Shown: piece after piece, positions 52,121-60,980 of the stretch
How positions within the stretch are numbered: position 1 is the stretch's first letter
How the letters are laid out: each line of letters begins with the position of its first letter
Assembly: GCF_900102105.1 (NCBI RefSeq)
Contig: NZ_FNBB01000004.1
Location: 124,001-188,000, forward strand
Length of the DNA: 64,000 nucleotides
Source of the DNA: Agrobacterium pusense
GTDB taxonomy: Bacteria; Pseudomonadota; Alphaproteobacteria; Rhizobiales; Rhizobiaceae
Direction: 5' to 3'
Position numbers and translations under genes: made by a program
Notes under the pieces: model-generated
What the model was told of the DNA's origin: nothing
Database searches by the model: none
Seen by the model: only the letters and a program-made list of their open reading frames with translations

Positions 52121-54328
52121 ATGGATCATATTTCAAGAAGAACGATTGCGGATGGACGCTCGCTGGATTTACCGCTGGATCAGGACGCGGAAGACAGCAA
52201 GCTGACAGACGCCTGTATCTCAGCCATCAATGAAGCCGTAGAGAACCTTCGCCAGTTGTCGGGTGCGGAACAGATCGCTAGGGCAACCCCGCCCTCTCCG
52301 GAGGTGGCCCCACCGCCCTCGCCTACGACTCCGCAATCCGGCACATTGCGGGATATGCCAGCGGGAAACCCCGCACCACAGCAGGAGCCACACCCCGCGT
52401 CGCGACCTGCCCCCAAAGCCAAGATCGACAATGCAGAACTGAAGAGCGCGCCCGACCTCCCCTTCGTCAAGACTATCGACAACAATGACGGTCCGATCCG
52501 TGAAACCGAACGCCGCCCGGCGACGGGCGGTGGCGGCGATGGCAAGGAGCCAACGGGCAATGGCGGCGGTGGCGGCGGCGGTGGCAGCAGCCAGAGCGGC
52601 TTTCATAAACGCAGCGAACCCATCAATTTCGCTGCAAGCCTTGCCAAGGGTATCGCCGCGGTACGCCGCAACATGATTGTGGTGATGCTGTTCACCGTCG
52701 CCATCAACGTCCTGCTTCTCGCCATACCCCTTTATCTGTTTCAGATTTCGGACCGCGTGCTGACGAGCCGCTCGATGGATACGCTCGTGATGCTGACGGT
52801 CGCGGTTCTCGGAGCGGTACTGCTGCAGGCTTTCATGGATGCCATCCGCCGCTTCATCCTGATGCGTACCGCTGTGGAGCTCGAGGTCCAGCTCGGCGCT
52901 CCCATCCTGTCTGCCGCCGCACGAGCCTCCCTGCATGGCAGCGGCAAGGATTACCAGATATTGCAGGATTTACAGCAATTGCGCTCATTCCTCACCTCGG
53001 GAACCCTTATCGCTTTTCTCGATGCGCCGCTGATGCCGCTCTTCATCGTGGTGGTTTATCTGGTCCATCCGCATCTCGGTATTATCATCATGGTCTGCTG
53101 CGCCGTGCTGTTCACCATCGCCTGGCTGAACCAGCGCTTCACCGCACGGCAATTCTCCGAAGCCTCGGGTTATCTGAGCCGCGCCAATTTCCATCTCGAT
53201 TCCATGTCGCGCAATTCGCAGATCATCAACGCGCTCGCCATGATCCCCGAAGCGGTAAAAATGTGGGGCCGCGAAACGGCGGGCTCGCTGAAATCGCATG
53301 TGGCCGCACAGGATCGAAACATCATGTTCTCTGGCGTGTCCAAGGCCGCGCGTATGATCACACAGGTTGCGCTTCTCGGCTGGGGCGCGCATCTTTCGCT
53401 CTCCGGCGAGCTGACAGGCGGGATGGTGATTGCGGCCTCCATCGTCTCGGGCCGTGCGCTCGCGCCCATTGAAGGAGCGATCGAGGGCTGGCACCAGTTC
53501 AACAAATCGGCCGCCTCCTATGGCCGCATCAAGCAGCTCCTCATCAGCTCACCGCTCAATTTCCCGCGCCTGCGCCTTCCCAATCCGGAAGGACGCCTGG
53601 ATGTTGAGCGCATTCTCTTCGTACCGCCGCCGCAGAAGAAAGTGATCCTGAACGGTATCTCTTTTTCGCTGAAAAAGGGTGAATCGCTTGCCATCATCGG
53701 CAATTCCGGCTCCGGCAAGACGACACTTGGCAAAATGCTGGTCGGCTCCATCCTGCCTACATCGGGCAATGTCCGTCTCGATCTCATGGACCTGCGCAAC
53801 TGGGACCAGCGGCAGTTCGGGGAAAGCATCGGTTATCTGCCGCAGGACGTGCAATTGTTCCCGGGCACCATCAAAGCCAATATCTGCCGCATGCGCGACG
53901 ATATAGAGGACAGGCAAATCTATGAGGCCGCAGTTCTGGCCGACGTTCACGAGTTGATTGCCGGTTTCCCGCAGGGTTATGAAACCGTGGTCGCCGCCGA
54001 TGGCGCACCACTTTCCGGCGGGCAGAAACAGCGTATCGCACTTGCTCGGGCCTTCTTCGGCGACCCCAAATTCGTGGTACTGGACGAACCGAACTCAAAT
54101 CTCGACACCCAGGGTGAGCAGGCCCTGGCCAAGGCTCTGCTGCACGCCAAAAGACAGGGCATCACCACTGTCACAATCACCCAGCGGCCGGCGCTTCTGC
54201 AATGCGTCGACAAGATCATGGTGCTGAAGGACGGGTCGGTCGCCATGTTCGGCGAAAGGATGGACGTGCTGAAAGCGCTCTCCGGCAATGGCCGCCAGGC
54301 CAGCCAGTCCCCGCAGATCGAGGGTTGA
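52121..54328 (+). CDS. type I secretion ABC transporter (PrtD/HlyB class) with long disordered N-terminus
   Basis: This 735-residue protein has a core of six membrane helices (from about 186) and an ATPase domain with Walker A GNSGSGKTT (527-535), signature LSGGQ at 631 and Walker B VVLDEPNSNLD (Asp655, Glu656). It matches type I secretion ATPases of the PrtD class without a C39 peptidase. Residues 1-165 are extra: acidic and Pro-rich, ending in a Gly-rich run (about 136-155). Typical PrtD proteins are about 570-580 residues. The extension could recognise the unusual cargo. It forms an operon with the cargo-like genes upstream and the HlyD-type gene 8 bases downstream. An outer-membrane TolC partner is not in the window. 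Confidence 0.9.
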   Translation: MDHISRRTIADGRSLDLPLDQDAEDSKLTDACISAINEAVENLRQLSGAEQIARATPPSPEVAPPPSPTTPQSGTLRDMPAGNPAPQQEPHPASRPAPKAKIDNAELKSAPDLPFVKTIDNNDGPIRETERRPATGGGGDGKEPTGNGGGGGGGGSSQSGFHKRSEPINFAASLAKGIAAVRRNMIVVMLFTVAINVLLLAIPLYLFQISDRVLTSRSMDTLVMLTVAVLGAVLLQAFMDAIRRFILMRTAVELEVQLGAPILSAAARASLHGSGKDYQILQDLQQLRSFLTSGTLIAFLDAPLMPLFIVVVYLVHPHLGIIIMVCCAVLFTIAWLNQRFTARQFSEASGYLSRANFHLDSMSRNSQIINALAMIPEAVKMWGRETAGSLKSHVAAQDRNIMFSGVSKAARMITQVALLGWGAHLSLSGELTGGMVIAASIVSGRALAPIEGAIEGWHQFNKSAASYGRIKQLLISSPLNFPRLRLPNPEGRLDVERILFVPPPQKKVILNGISFSLKKGESLAIIGNSGSGKTTLGKMLVGSILPTSGNVRLDLMDLRNWDQRQFGESIGYLPQDVQLFPGTIKANICRMRDDIEDRQIYEAAVLADVHELIAGFPQGYETVVAADGAPLSGGQKQRIALARAFFGDPKFVVLDEPNSNLDTQGEQALAKALLHAKRQGITTVTITQRPALLQCVDKIMVLKDGSVAMFGERMDVLKALSGNGRQASQSPQIEG

Positions 54329-54336
54329 GGATCGTC

Positions 54337-55695
54337 ATGTTCAGGAAAAAGAACGCCATTGCCGAAGTCAAACCACAGGGTCAGCTGGAATGGTACAGCG
54401 AGGTACCGCGCTCAATCCGCCTGCACAGCTCGATCGGTCTTGCCGTGCTGCTCGCCTCCTTCGGCGGGTTCGGCTACTGGGCTGGCACCGCGCCGCTCTC
54501 CTCCGCCATCATCGCCCAGGGCAGCTTCGTCGCCACCGGCAATAACAAGGTCGTGCAGCATCTGGAAGGTGGCATCATCAAGGAGATGATGGTCAGCGAA
54601 GGCGACACGGTCAAGGTAGGCGACGTGCTGCTCACACTCGACAAGACGACGGCGCTCGCCAACGAACGCATGTTGCAGCTGCGGCGGCTTCGGCTTGAGA
54701 CCATCGTCACGCGCCTGCGCGCCGAAGCGCAGGGCGCAAAGAGCTTCAAGGTGCCAGACATCGTCATGAAGGAAGCCGGCGATCCGGATATCAACGCCAT
54801 CATCCAGAGCCAGAACATCGTGTTCCATAGCAAACTCATCAAGCTCGAAGAGCAGTTGAACCTGATCGAGAAGAACATCAGGTCGCTGGAGTTTCGTTAT
54901 GCGGGTTATGACGGGCAGAAGCAGTCCTTTGACCGGCAACTCGCGCTTCTCACACAGGAACGCGATTCCAAGGATAGGCTGGCCAAGGATGGTGTCATCC
55001 GCAAGACCGACATGCTGGCGCTGGAGCGCGCCATTGCCGATGCGATGGGAGACATTGCCCGTCTGAGCGGCGAAATGAACCAGAGCGAAGCGGAAATCGC
55101 CAAATTCAAGCAGGAAGCGATCATTGCAGTCAACGCCAACAAGCAGGCGGCGCTTGACGCGCTGGAGACGGCGGAGTCCGATCTTGACAGCGTGCGCGAA
55201 CAGGTCCGTGGGGCCGCCGAAGTGCTGGAGCGCACCGTCATCCGCTCCCCCGTCAACGGAACTGTCGTGCGCGCTTATTATCACACGCCCGGCGGCGTCA
55301 TCACGACAGGCAAGCCGATCATGGAAATCCTGCCAGCCCATGTTCCGCTGATCCTCGAGGCGCAGGTGCTCAGAACCTCGATTGACCAGCTACACGAGGG
55401 CCAGACGGCAGCGATCCGTCTTTCAGCGCTCAACCGCCGCACCACGCCGGTCCTGAACGGCAAGGTTTTTTATGTTTCCGCCGACAGCATCGAGGAGAAC
55501 GCCGGTCTGCAGGTCAAGGATGTTTATATCGTGCGCGTGCAGGTGCCCGATGAGGAAATCGCCAAGGTCCATAATTTCCACCCGGTGCCGGGCATGCCGG
55601 CCGACGTATTGATCCAGACTTCGGAGCGTACTTTCTTCGAATATCTGACCAAGCCGATCGCTGACAGCATGTCCCGTGCTTTCAAGGAAAGATGA
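54337..55695 (+). CDS. type I secretion membrane fusion protein (HlyD/PrtE class)
   Basis: This 452-residue adaptor has one N-terminal transmembrane helix (SIGLAVLLASFGGFGYWAGTAPLSSAI), the HlyD opening GSFVATGNNKVVQHLEGGIIKEMMVSEGDTVKVGDVLLTLDKT, long coiled-coil hairpin helices (about 110-290), and the C-terminal lipoyl half RTVIRSPVNGTVVRAYYHTPGGVITTGKPIMEILP with the beta-barrel domain. It links the ABC transporter to TolC across the periplasm. The ATG at 54337 is eight bases after the transporter stop with a GAGG site overlapping that stop. Confidence 0.92.
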   Translation: MFRKKNAIAEVKPQGQLEWYSEVPRSIRLHSSIGLAVLLASFGGFGYWAGTAPLSSAIIAQGSFVATGNNKVVQHLEGGIIKEMMVSEGDTVKVGDVLLTLDKTTALANERMLQLRRLRLETIVTRLRAEAQGAKSFKVPDIVMKEAGDPDINAIIQSQNIVFHSKLIKLEEQLNLIEKNIRSLEFRYAGYDGQKQSFDRQLALLTQERDSKDRLAKDGVIRKTDMLALERAIADAMGDIARLSGEMNQSEAEIAKFKQEAIIAVNANKQAALDALETAESDLDSVREQVRGAAEVLERTVIRSPVNGTVVRAYYHTPGGVITTGKPIMEILPAHVPLILEAQVLRTSIDQLHEGQTAAIRLSALNRRTTPVLNGKVFYVSADSIEENAGLQVKDVYIVRVQVPDEEIAKVHNFHPVPGMPADVLIQTSERTFFEYLTKPIADSMSRAFKER

Positions 55696-55780
55696 AGAAA
55701 TATCAGTAACCTACCCTGTCTTTTCCGCGGCAGTCGGCATATGATGTCGAAGGATGTTTTGTCGGGGCGGGAGAAGCGTC

Positions 55781-56275
55781 ATGGCGGCGATGTCGGATGT
55801 ATTGCTGCTGGTCGGCAGGCTGAACTATGTGTGGACCAACACCGAGAGCCTGATGATCTATCTGATCGTCCACCTTTTGAAAGTGGACAAGGAGGCTGCC
55901 ATCGTTGTGTTCCTCACCCTCAACACCACGCGGGCGCGCATGGATCTCATCGAACGCCTGGCAAAGCTTCCCTCCACCGACGCGAAGGACCGGAAGACTG
56001 TCCTCTCCATCATGGCGCGGCTGAAGAGGGAAGCGAAGACGCGCAACAAATACAATCACTGCATCTATTCTTTTGACGAAAAGGGCGATATCGCCAGCAC
56101 CCAGCTGATGCGTCTGGTGGAAGATGACAGCCAGGTCCGCTACGGCAAGGTCGAGCGCATGGACGAAAAGGAAATCGGCCAGCTCGAAAAATCAATCGCC
56201 GACATTGTCGAGGTCAGTAAGGACATGTGGAGCTTCATTCACGCCAGTCCACATGTCTCGGCGGATTATCTCTAG
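55781..56275 (+). CDS. conserved-looking protein of unknown function after the type I secretion genes
   Basis: This 164-residue protein is mostly helical (SDVLLLVGRLNYVWTNTESLMIYLIVHLLKVDKEAAIVVFLTLNTTRARMDLIERLAKL) and then charged, with no signal peptide. The pattern of a Tyr/Trp-Asn-rich first helix and a Lys/Arg-rich middle (ARLKREAKTRNKYNHCIYSF) is not one I can name. The ATG at 55781 follows GGGAG; in-frame ATGs at 55754 and 55790 exist. It lies 85 bases after the HlyD-type gene on the same strand, so it could be its fifth operon member. Its stop overlaps that of the convergent exoQ-like gene by four bases. Confidence 0.7.
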   Translation: MAAMSDVLLLVGRLNYVWTNTESLMIYLIVHLLKVDKEAAIVVFLTLNTTRARMDLIERLAKLPSTDAKDRKTVLSIMARLKREAKTRNKYNHCIYSFDEKGDIASTQLMRLVEDDSQVRYGKVERMDEKEIGQLEKSIADIVEVSKDMWSFIHASPHVSADYL

Positions 56276-57540
56276 GGTCTGGTCTGCAGCCTCATGCCGA
56301 TCGCGGGGTGAGTCTCACCGTTCCGCGCCGCCTTTACCGGAAGGCAAAGTTTTCCGGCCGCGAAATAAAGCAGGAACGAACCGATCTGATAGGGGAAGAT
56401 GATGTCAATCTCCACGAAGGATCGCACCACGAACAGCGCGCAAATCGCAAAAAGGATAACGCCCTGCGGGTCGCTTCGAAGCATCAGCACCGATCTCAGA
56501 TGCCCCAGCAGCGTGCCGTAAAGCACCATGCCCAACAGGATCATGCCGACAAAGCCGTTTTCCACCACTGTCTCGATATAGGTATTGTGGAAATGGAAGC
56601 CGCTGCGGCCGGTGATGAAGAAGTCGTTCCACAACCGTTCGGCATCGGCAAACCCTGCGACCCAGAATCCCTGATAGCCGACCCCCAGGATCGGAGCCTG
56701 CTTTGCAGCCTCTATGCCCTGCTGCCAGAGATAGGTTCGGCCGGTCAGCGTCGAATCCTTGCCGAAGACACCGAGAATGGCATCTAACAGACCGAATTGC
56801 AGCGAAGCCACCGCAAGCAGTGCTCCGAGACCGCCGAGAGCAAAAAACATCATTTTACGGTTTGCGGGCGAAAGCATCCCGATCGGGATAAAACCGATGA
56901 TGAGGGCGACAACGGCCGCGGTGGTGATGGCGGAGGTGGCAGATTGGGATGCGATGAGACTATAGGCCGACAAGAGTCCCGTCACGCCTGCAATCGGCAG
57001 CCAGATGCCCCTTTGCTTCAGTACCAGCACAGACGAGGCAGCAAAAATGACGCCCAGCGACGCATAGAAACCGAGCTGGTTTTTGGATGAGAAGGCACCG
57101 ACGAAACTGTAGGTCCCATCAAGCGCGTCAAAAAGATAGATGCCGAACAGAAGCGAATAGAGCAGGACGACGCCTATGCCAATCAGAGCGCCCCGCGTCA
57201 GGGTGCGGATTGAAATCACGCGCATGGCAACCAGCGCGCAGACGATATGGGTAAGGTATTGAATGGAGGCGCGCATGGTTACAGACACCGCCTCCGACCA
57301 GAAGCTGGACAGGACGGTAAGAATGCTGAAGGCGAAAATCCACAGGTAACGTGGATAATTGCCGAGCACGCGCCGGTAGTCGACCGCCACTAACGGCAAC
57401 CACATGCCATAATAGGCCAGAACCGAGACTTGCCCGAAACGCGACGAATAGGCGAAGACGAAGAATGACAGCGCAACGGCCGTCATTCCATAAATCTCAT
57501 TGCGTTCGGGATCGATCAGCGCCGACTTGGCGATCCGCAT
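56272..57540 (-). CDS. exoQ: ExoQ-like polysaccharide polymerase (Wzy/O-antigen ligase family)
   Basis: This 422-residue integral membrane protein has about 11-12 hydrophobic helices and the Wzy_C-type periplasmic loop with GRTYLWQQGIEAAKQAPILGVGYQGFWVAGFADAERLWNDFF and HFHNTYIETVVENGFVG. Its length matches ExoQ. In succinoglycan-type synthesis ExoQ polymerises lipid-linked repeat units. It is the third gene of the leftward exoY-exoF-exoQ block, eight bases after exoF. Which polysaccharide it serves is not shown by the window. Confidence 0.84.
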   Translation of the reverse strand: MRIAKSALIDPERNEIYGMTAVALSFFVFAYSSRFGQVSVLAYYGMWLPLVAVDYRRVLGNYPRYLWIFAFSILTVLSSFWSEAVSVTMRASIQYLTHIVCALVAMRVISIRTLTRGALIGIGVVLLYSLLFGIYLFDALDGTYSFVGAFSSKNQLGFYASLGVIFAASSVLVLKQRGIWLPIAGVTGLLSAYSLIASQSATSAITTAAVVALIIGFIPIGMLSPANRKMMFFALGGLGALLAVASLQFGLLDAILGVFGKDSTLTGRTYLWQQGIEAAKQAPILGVGYQGFWVAGFADAERLWNDFFITGRSGFHFHNTYIETVVENGFVGMILLGMVLYGTLLGHLRSVLMLRSDPQGVILFAICALFVVRSFVEIDIIFPYQIGSFLLYFAAGKLCLPVKAARNGETHPAIGMRLQTRP

Positions 57541-57547
57541 TGAAACC

Positions 57548-58804
57548 TCACTGCATCAGGATTTCGGAAGAGACCTTGATGACGTCGCCGGGCTGAAGCA
57601 AGGCATTTTCATCGACTTTCAACTCCTTCGGCTTGCCGTTTTCTTCACGCACCACGACATAGCTTATCGTCGCGGACTTACCCGATGGATCGAAGCGGAT
57701 CGCCTCGGCCGATTGCGCCAGTGCCTCCGACATCAGTTCGCGACTGGTGGTCAGCTGCAGATTGAGCTTGTCGAGTTCCGCTTCCGTATCCTGCAACTCC
57801 TTGGAGCGCTGCGCCACCCAGTCGTTGCGCAGGTTGATCTCGTCCTGGGTTGCCTTGTTGATATCCTGTTTTGCGCGCAGCGACTGCGTGTCGATATCGA
57901 GGAGGGTGGATTCCACCTCGGCCGCACGTTCTTCTGCCGAAATGCGCCGCTGCGACAAGGCAAGGCCTTGCTCGTTCAGCCTGTTGACGCGGTCGCGGTC
58001 TTCATTGGCGAGTTGAAGCTGCCGGTTCTGCGTTTCGGACTTTTTCTTCAGGGATTCGACTTCGCTCTGCAAAAGCGCGTGCAAGTCCGTCAGCGCTTTG
58101 AGCTGAAGTGTATAACGCTCGGTCCGCGATTTCATCAGCGCGCTTTCGCTGGCGAGAAGCGTGTCGATCTCGGCGATCTTTTCCATCTCCGGCGTCTTGG
58201 TAATCGTCTGATCGCCCTTTACCTCGGCGATCAACCGCGCCTGGCGGGCAAGCAGCCTTGCCCGCTGGTTATCATAGACCGCGGCGTCACCACGTGCATT
58301 GATGAAGTCGCGGGCAAAACGCTGTCCGGCGTCGGACCTCCGCAAGCCGCCTGCAAGACTGACAGCCTTCAGCACCGTAATGTTGGGGGCATAGGGATAT
58401 TCACCCGGTGTCTGCACATCGCCACTCAGAAAGATCGGCCGGAACTGGGCGATCTCCACGGAGGCCGAAGGCAGGTTGCGGAGGGCGAACTTGCTCTGAA
58501 GCTGAGCACCGATCTGGTCGCTCACCTCGGAAGGCGTCTTGCCTGCGACGTCGAGCTGACCGATGAAGGGCAAGGACAGCGTACCGGAGGGCCCGACGGA
58601 ATAGTCGCCGTTGATGACATCCCAGTTGCGGATGCTGCCGTCGGCCGGTTGCCATTCGGCAACGCGGATACGCAGCTTGTCCGCGGTACCGAGCTTATAT
58701 TGAGCGCCATCCGCAGCCATTGCGGAAAGCGGCGCGGAAAAAGCGACGGTAGCAGCAAGAACGAGGGCCACAAACGGGCGGTGGGCGGCGGAAAAGCCGT
58801 TCAT
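57548..58804 (-). CDS. exoF: ExoF-like polysaccharide export protein
   Basis: This 418-residue exported protein has a signal peptide (FVALVLAATVAFSAPLSAMA), a poly-export domain (YKLGTADKLRIRVAEW, DYSVGPSGTLSLPFIGQLDVAGKTPSEVSDQI, PIFLSGDVQTPGEYPYAPNITVLKAVSLAGGL), and a long coiled-coil region (about 190-350) with a C-terminal SLBB-like segment. Length and order match ExoF of Sinorhizobium. It acts in the periplasm or outer membrane in chain export. The ATG at 58804 is chosen because the signal peptide begins there. Confidence 0.88.
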   Translation of the reverse strand: MNGFSAAHRPFVALVLAATVAFSAPLSAMAADGAQYKLGTADKLRIRVAEWQPADGSIRNWDVINGDYSVGPSGTLSLPFIGQLDVAGKTPSEVSDQIGAQLQSKFALRNLPSASVEIAQFRPIFLSGDVQTPGEYPYAPNITVLKAVSLAGGLRRSDAGQRFARDFINARGDAAVYDNQRARLLARQARLIAEVKGDQTITKTPEMEKIAEIDTLLASESALMKSRTERYTLQLKALTDLHALLQSEVESLKKKSETQNRQLQLANEDRDRVNRLNEQGLALSQRRISAEERAAEVESTLLDIDTQSLRAKQDINKATQDEINLRNDWVAQRSKELQDTEAELDKLNLQLTTSRELMSEALAQSAEAIRFDPSGKSATISYVVVREENGKPKELKVDENALLQPGDVIKVSSEILMQ

Positions 58805-58905
58805 CGGGAAACTCCCTGTTAGCGGATCGCCATACAGGCGATCAGGCCGTCGCGCGACCGGCAAGGCGGCGCCGCAAGAAGCGGCCGGTATGATTAGCAC
58901 CAATG

Positions 58906-58947
58906 ACGCACCCGAAGACCGGACTTGGGATCCCGGTCAGGGTGCGT
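58906..58947. repeat. large stem-loop between exoY and exoF
   Basis: ACGCACCC (58906-58913) pairs with GGGTGCGT (58940-58947), and GACCGG (58917-58922) with CCGGTC (58933-58938), giving an interrupted 14-base-pair stem in the 184-base exoY-exoF gap. No T-run follows on the minus strand. It may be a processing or stability element, or a palindromic repeat. Confidence 0.5.
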
Positions 58948-58988
58948 GTCGAAGCGAAGATCGATATAGCCGAACTCAATATCGGTTT

Positions 58989-59669
58989 TCAGTAGCTTCC
59001 GCGTGACAAGCACACGGCGGGAATGGTCTTGACGATGATGAATACATCCTGCCGCATCGACCAGTTCTGGACATATTGTGTGTCGAAGGCAACGCGGGTC
59101 TTGTAAGACACGTCGTTACGGCCGCTGATCTGCCACAGGCCGGTCAGACCCGGGCGGGTGCTGAGATAATAGGCGGCAGCGCTTTCATAGTAGCTCAGCT
59201 CCTCGTCCACGACGGGACGCGGACCAACCACACTCATTTCACCACGAAGGATGTTAATGAGCTGCGGCAATTCATCAAGGGAGAGCTTGCGCAGCACGGC
59301 GCCAACGGCCGTAACACGCGGATCGTTCTTGAGCTTGCGGGTAGCCCGCCATTCCTCGGCGGCCTCCGGATTGGCGGCAAGATATTGCCGCAGGATCTCA
59401 TCGCCGTTCATCGCCATCGTCCTGAATTTCAGGCAATGGAAATAGCGGCCATTATGTCCCACACGACGGTGACCATAAAAGATCGGACCGGGGTCGGACA
59501 TCTTCACCAGAACGGCGATCAGCAGGAATATCGGGCTGAAGATGAGCAGCGCAAGAGCAGCCGATGTCATATCGAAGCTGCGTTTTGCGATGCCCCCGAT
59601 AGGGAAACTGACATCGAAATCTTCGGAGCTGCTGAGTGTCTGTTCAGCCGATTGGGTCGCGGACTTCAT
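58989..59669 (-). CDS. exoY: ExoY-like undecaprenyl-phosphate sugar-1-phosphate transferase
   Basis: This 226-residue bacterial sugar transferase has one membrane segment (SFDMTSAALALLIFSPIFLLIAVLVKM), then YGHRRVGHNGRYFHCLKFRTM, RKLSLDELPQLINILRGEMSVVGPRPV and TRPGLTGLWQISGRND, the complete PglC/WbaP-type catalytic set. It starts repeat-unit assembly by moving galactose- or glucose-1-phosphate to undecaprenyl phosphate. Length equals that of Sinorhizobium ExoY. GGAG lies eight bases before the ATG at 59669. It heads the exoYFQ block. Confidence 0.92.
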   Translation of the reverse strand: MKSATQSAEQTLSSSEDFDVSFPIGGIAKRSFDMTSAALALLIFSPIFLLIAVLVKMSDPGPIFYGHRRVGHNGRYFHCLKFRTMAMNGDEILRQYLAANPEAAEEWRATRKLKNDPRVTAVGAVLRKLSLDELPQLINILRGEMSVVGPRPVVDEELSYYESAAAYYLSTRPGLTGLWQISGRNDVSYKTRVAFDTQYVQNWSMRQDVFIIVKTIPAVCLSRGSY

Positions 59670-60285
59670 AGAGAGAACTCCATTTATGTTTTGCGATTGG
59701 TCGGTGCCCGGAGGCGCGTCTTTCCGTCTAAAGGAGATAACAAGTCTGTGTTCGGAATTTGATGCTAATGGATTTTTTGTAAGGCACTTTGCCCATAACC
59801 GTCTATGCGATTTCTTGCGTGAGCGGCCGATCAACGTCCGGGCAATATTAACAGTTGCATAAAAAAGCAACAAATGTGCTGGACGCCATGTCTTGAGAGC
59901 ATGGGTGACGCCGTCGCATGTATTGGTTTTTGTGCACGCGATCGCCTTTTCTTATGTGTTTCTTATAACTTGGCGAGATGAGACAGGAACGTTAAGAACA
60001 GCGCGGCATATAACAGACTATTAAATTTTTTTGCGGCGCAGCAAGATTGTGGCAATGCATATAAAATTTGACATATTGGCTGGGATTTTTTGCCCCCTAC
60101 CTGCACCTCGCCAAGAAAAAGCGATAGAAAAATCGCTAAAAGGCGGCAAAGGCGGCAAAAGAGTGGCGAGAAACTGCATTATTGTCATGGCAGCCACGCA
60201 AAAACCGCATAGCTGACGGCCTCTTTTTTTGAACGCAGTCCTTCGAGCCTGTCCTGGAGGTGGTTCCAGGCCCTAATTTGGGGAA
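59670..60285. other. 616-base region upstream of exoY, no gene recognised
   Basis: The stretch must hold the exoY promoter on the minus strand. It is AT-rich from 59840 to 60190 with many short A/T runs, and no frame has a convincing ribosome site or codon pattern. A T7 run occurs at about 60223-60229. CCTGGA/TCCAGG (60253-60270) forms a short perfect hairpin just downstream of the stop of the XRE-type gene, without a T-run. Confidence 0.5.
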
Positions 60286-60834
60286 TCAGAAGGTCGGCGG
60301 TGTGCAGGCGCTGATGACCTCACAGGCCACCGGTCCGACGCAGCGGAAGCGATGTGGCCTTCGGCTTTCGAAATAATAGGCATCACCCGGGCCGAGCACT
60401 CGCCTCTCCTCGTCCACCGTCACCTCCAGTCGCCCTGAAAGGATAATGCCGCCTTCTTCGCCATCATGGACCAAGGGCACCTTGCCGGTATCGGCGCCGG
60501 GCTGGTAGCACTCTTTCAGTATCTGCAGGCTACGGCCGAAGACATTCTCGCCCACCTGGCGAAACGAGATCGGGCCCTTGCCAATTTCAACCAGCTCGTC
60601 CGCCCGGTAAAAAGCCTTACGGCTCGTCTCGGGCTCAAAGGCGAAAAATTCGGCCAACCCTATCGGTATGCCATCCAGAATGCGTTTCAGCGCGCCCACG
60701 GAGGGGTTCGAGGTGTTCGATTCGATCAGGGAAATCGTAGAATTAGTGACACCAGCACGCCTTGCCAGTTCCCGTTGGGAAATATTGTGGCGCAGCCGCA
60801 GATGGCGCAAACGTCCCCCTATATCCACCGACAT
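60286..60834 (-). CDS. XRE-cupin transcriptional regulator (PuuR-like)
   Basis: This 182-residue regulator has an N-terminal XRE helix-turn-helix (IGGRLRHLRLRHNISQRELARRAGVTNSTISLIESNTSNPSVGALKRIL) and a C-terminal cupin (VPLVHDGEEGGIILSGRLEVTVDEERRVLGPGDAYYFESRRPHRFRC). PuuR-type members repress amine or polyamine catabolism. It is divergent from the aminotransferase gene (146 bases between the starts), which is therefore its likely target. The ligand is not known. Confidence 0.86.
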   Translation of the reverse strand: MSVDIGGRLRHLRLRHNISQRELARRAGVTNSTISLIESNTSNPSVGALKRILDGIPIGLAEFFAFEPETSRKAFYRADELVEIGKGPISFRQVGENVFGRSLQILKECYQPGADTGKVPLVHDGEEGGIILSGRLEVTVDEERRVLGPGDAYYFESRRPHRFRCVGPVACEVISACTPPTF

Positions 60835-60980
60835 CCCGTCGCCCCCGTTGCCGTTGTTCGAAATATCGAAAACCCGTCTTCACGCTTACAGTATTTTCAA
60901 TCACTTCGCCACATGGAGAAAAGGGCTTGTTCGGTGAAGAAAATAGCTTTCAATCGTCGGCCATGAACAGGAGAACCGTG

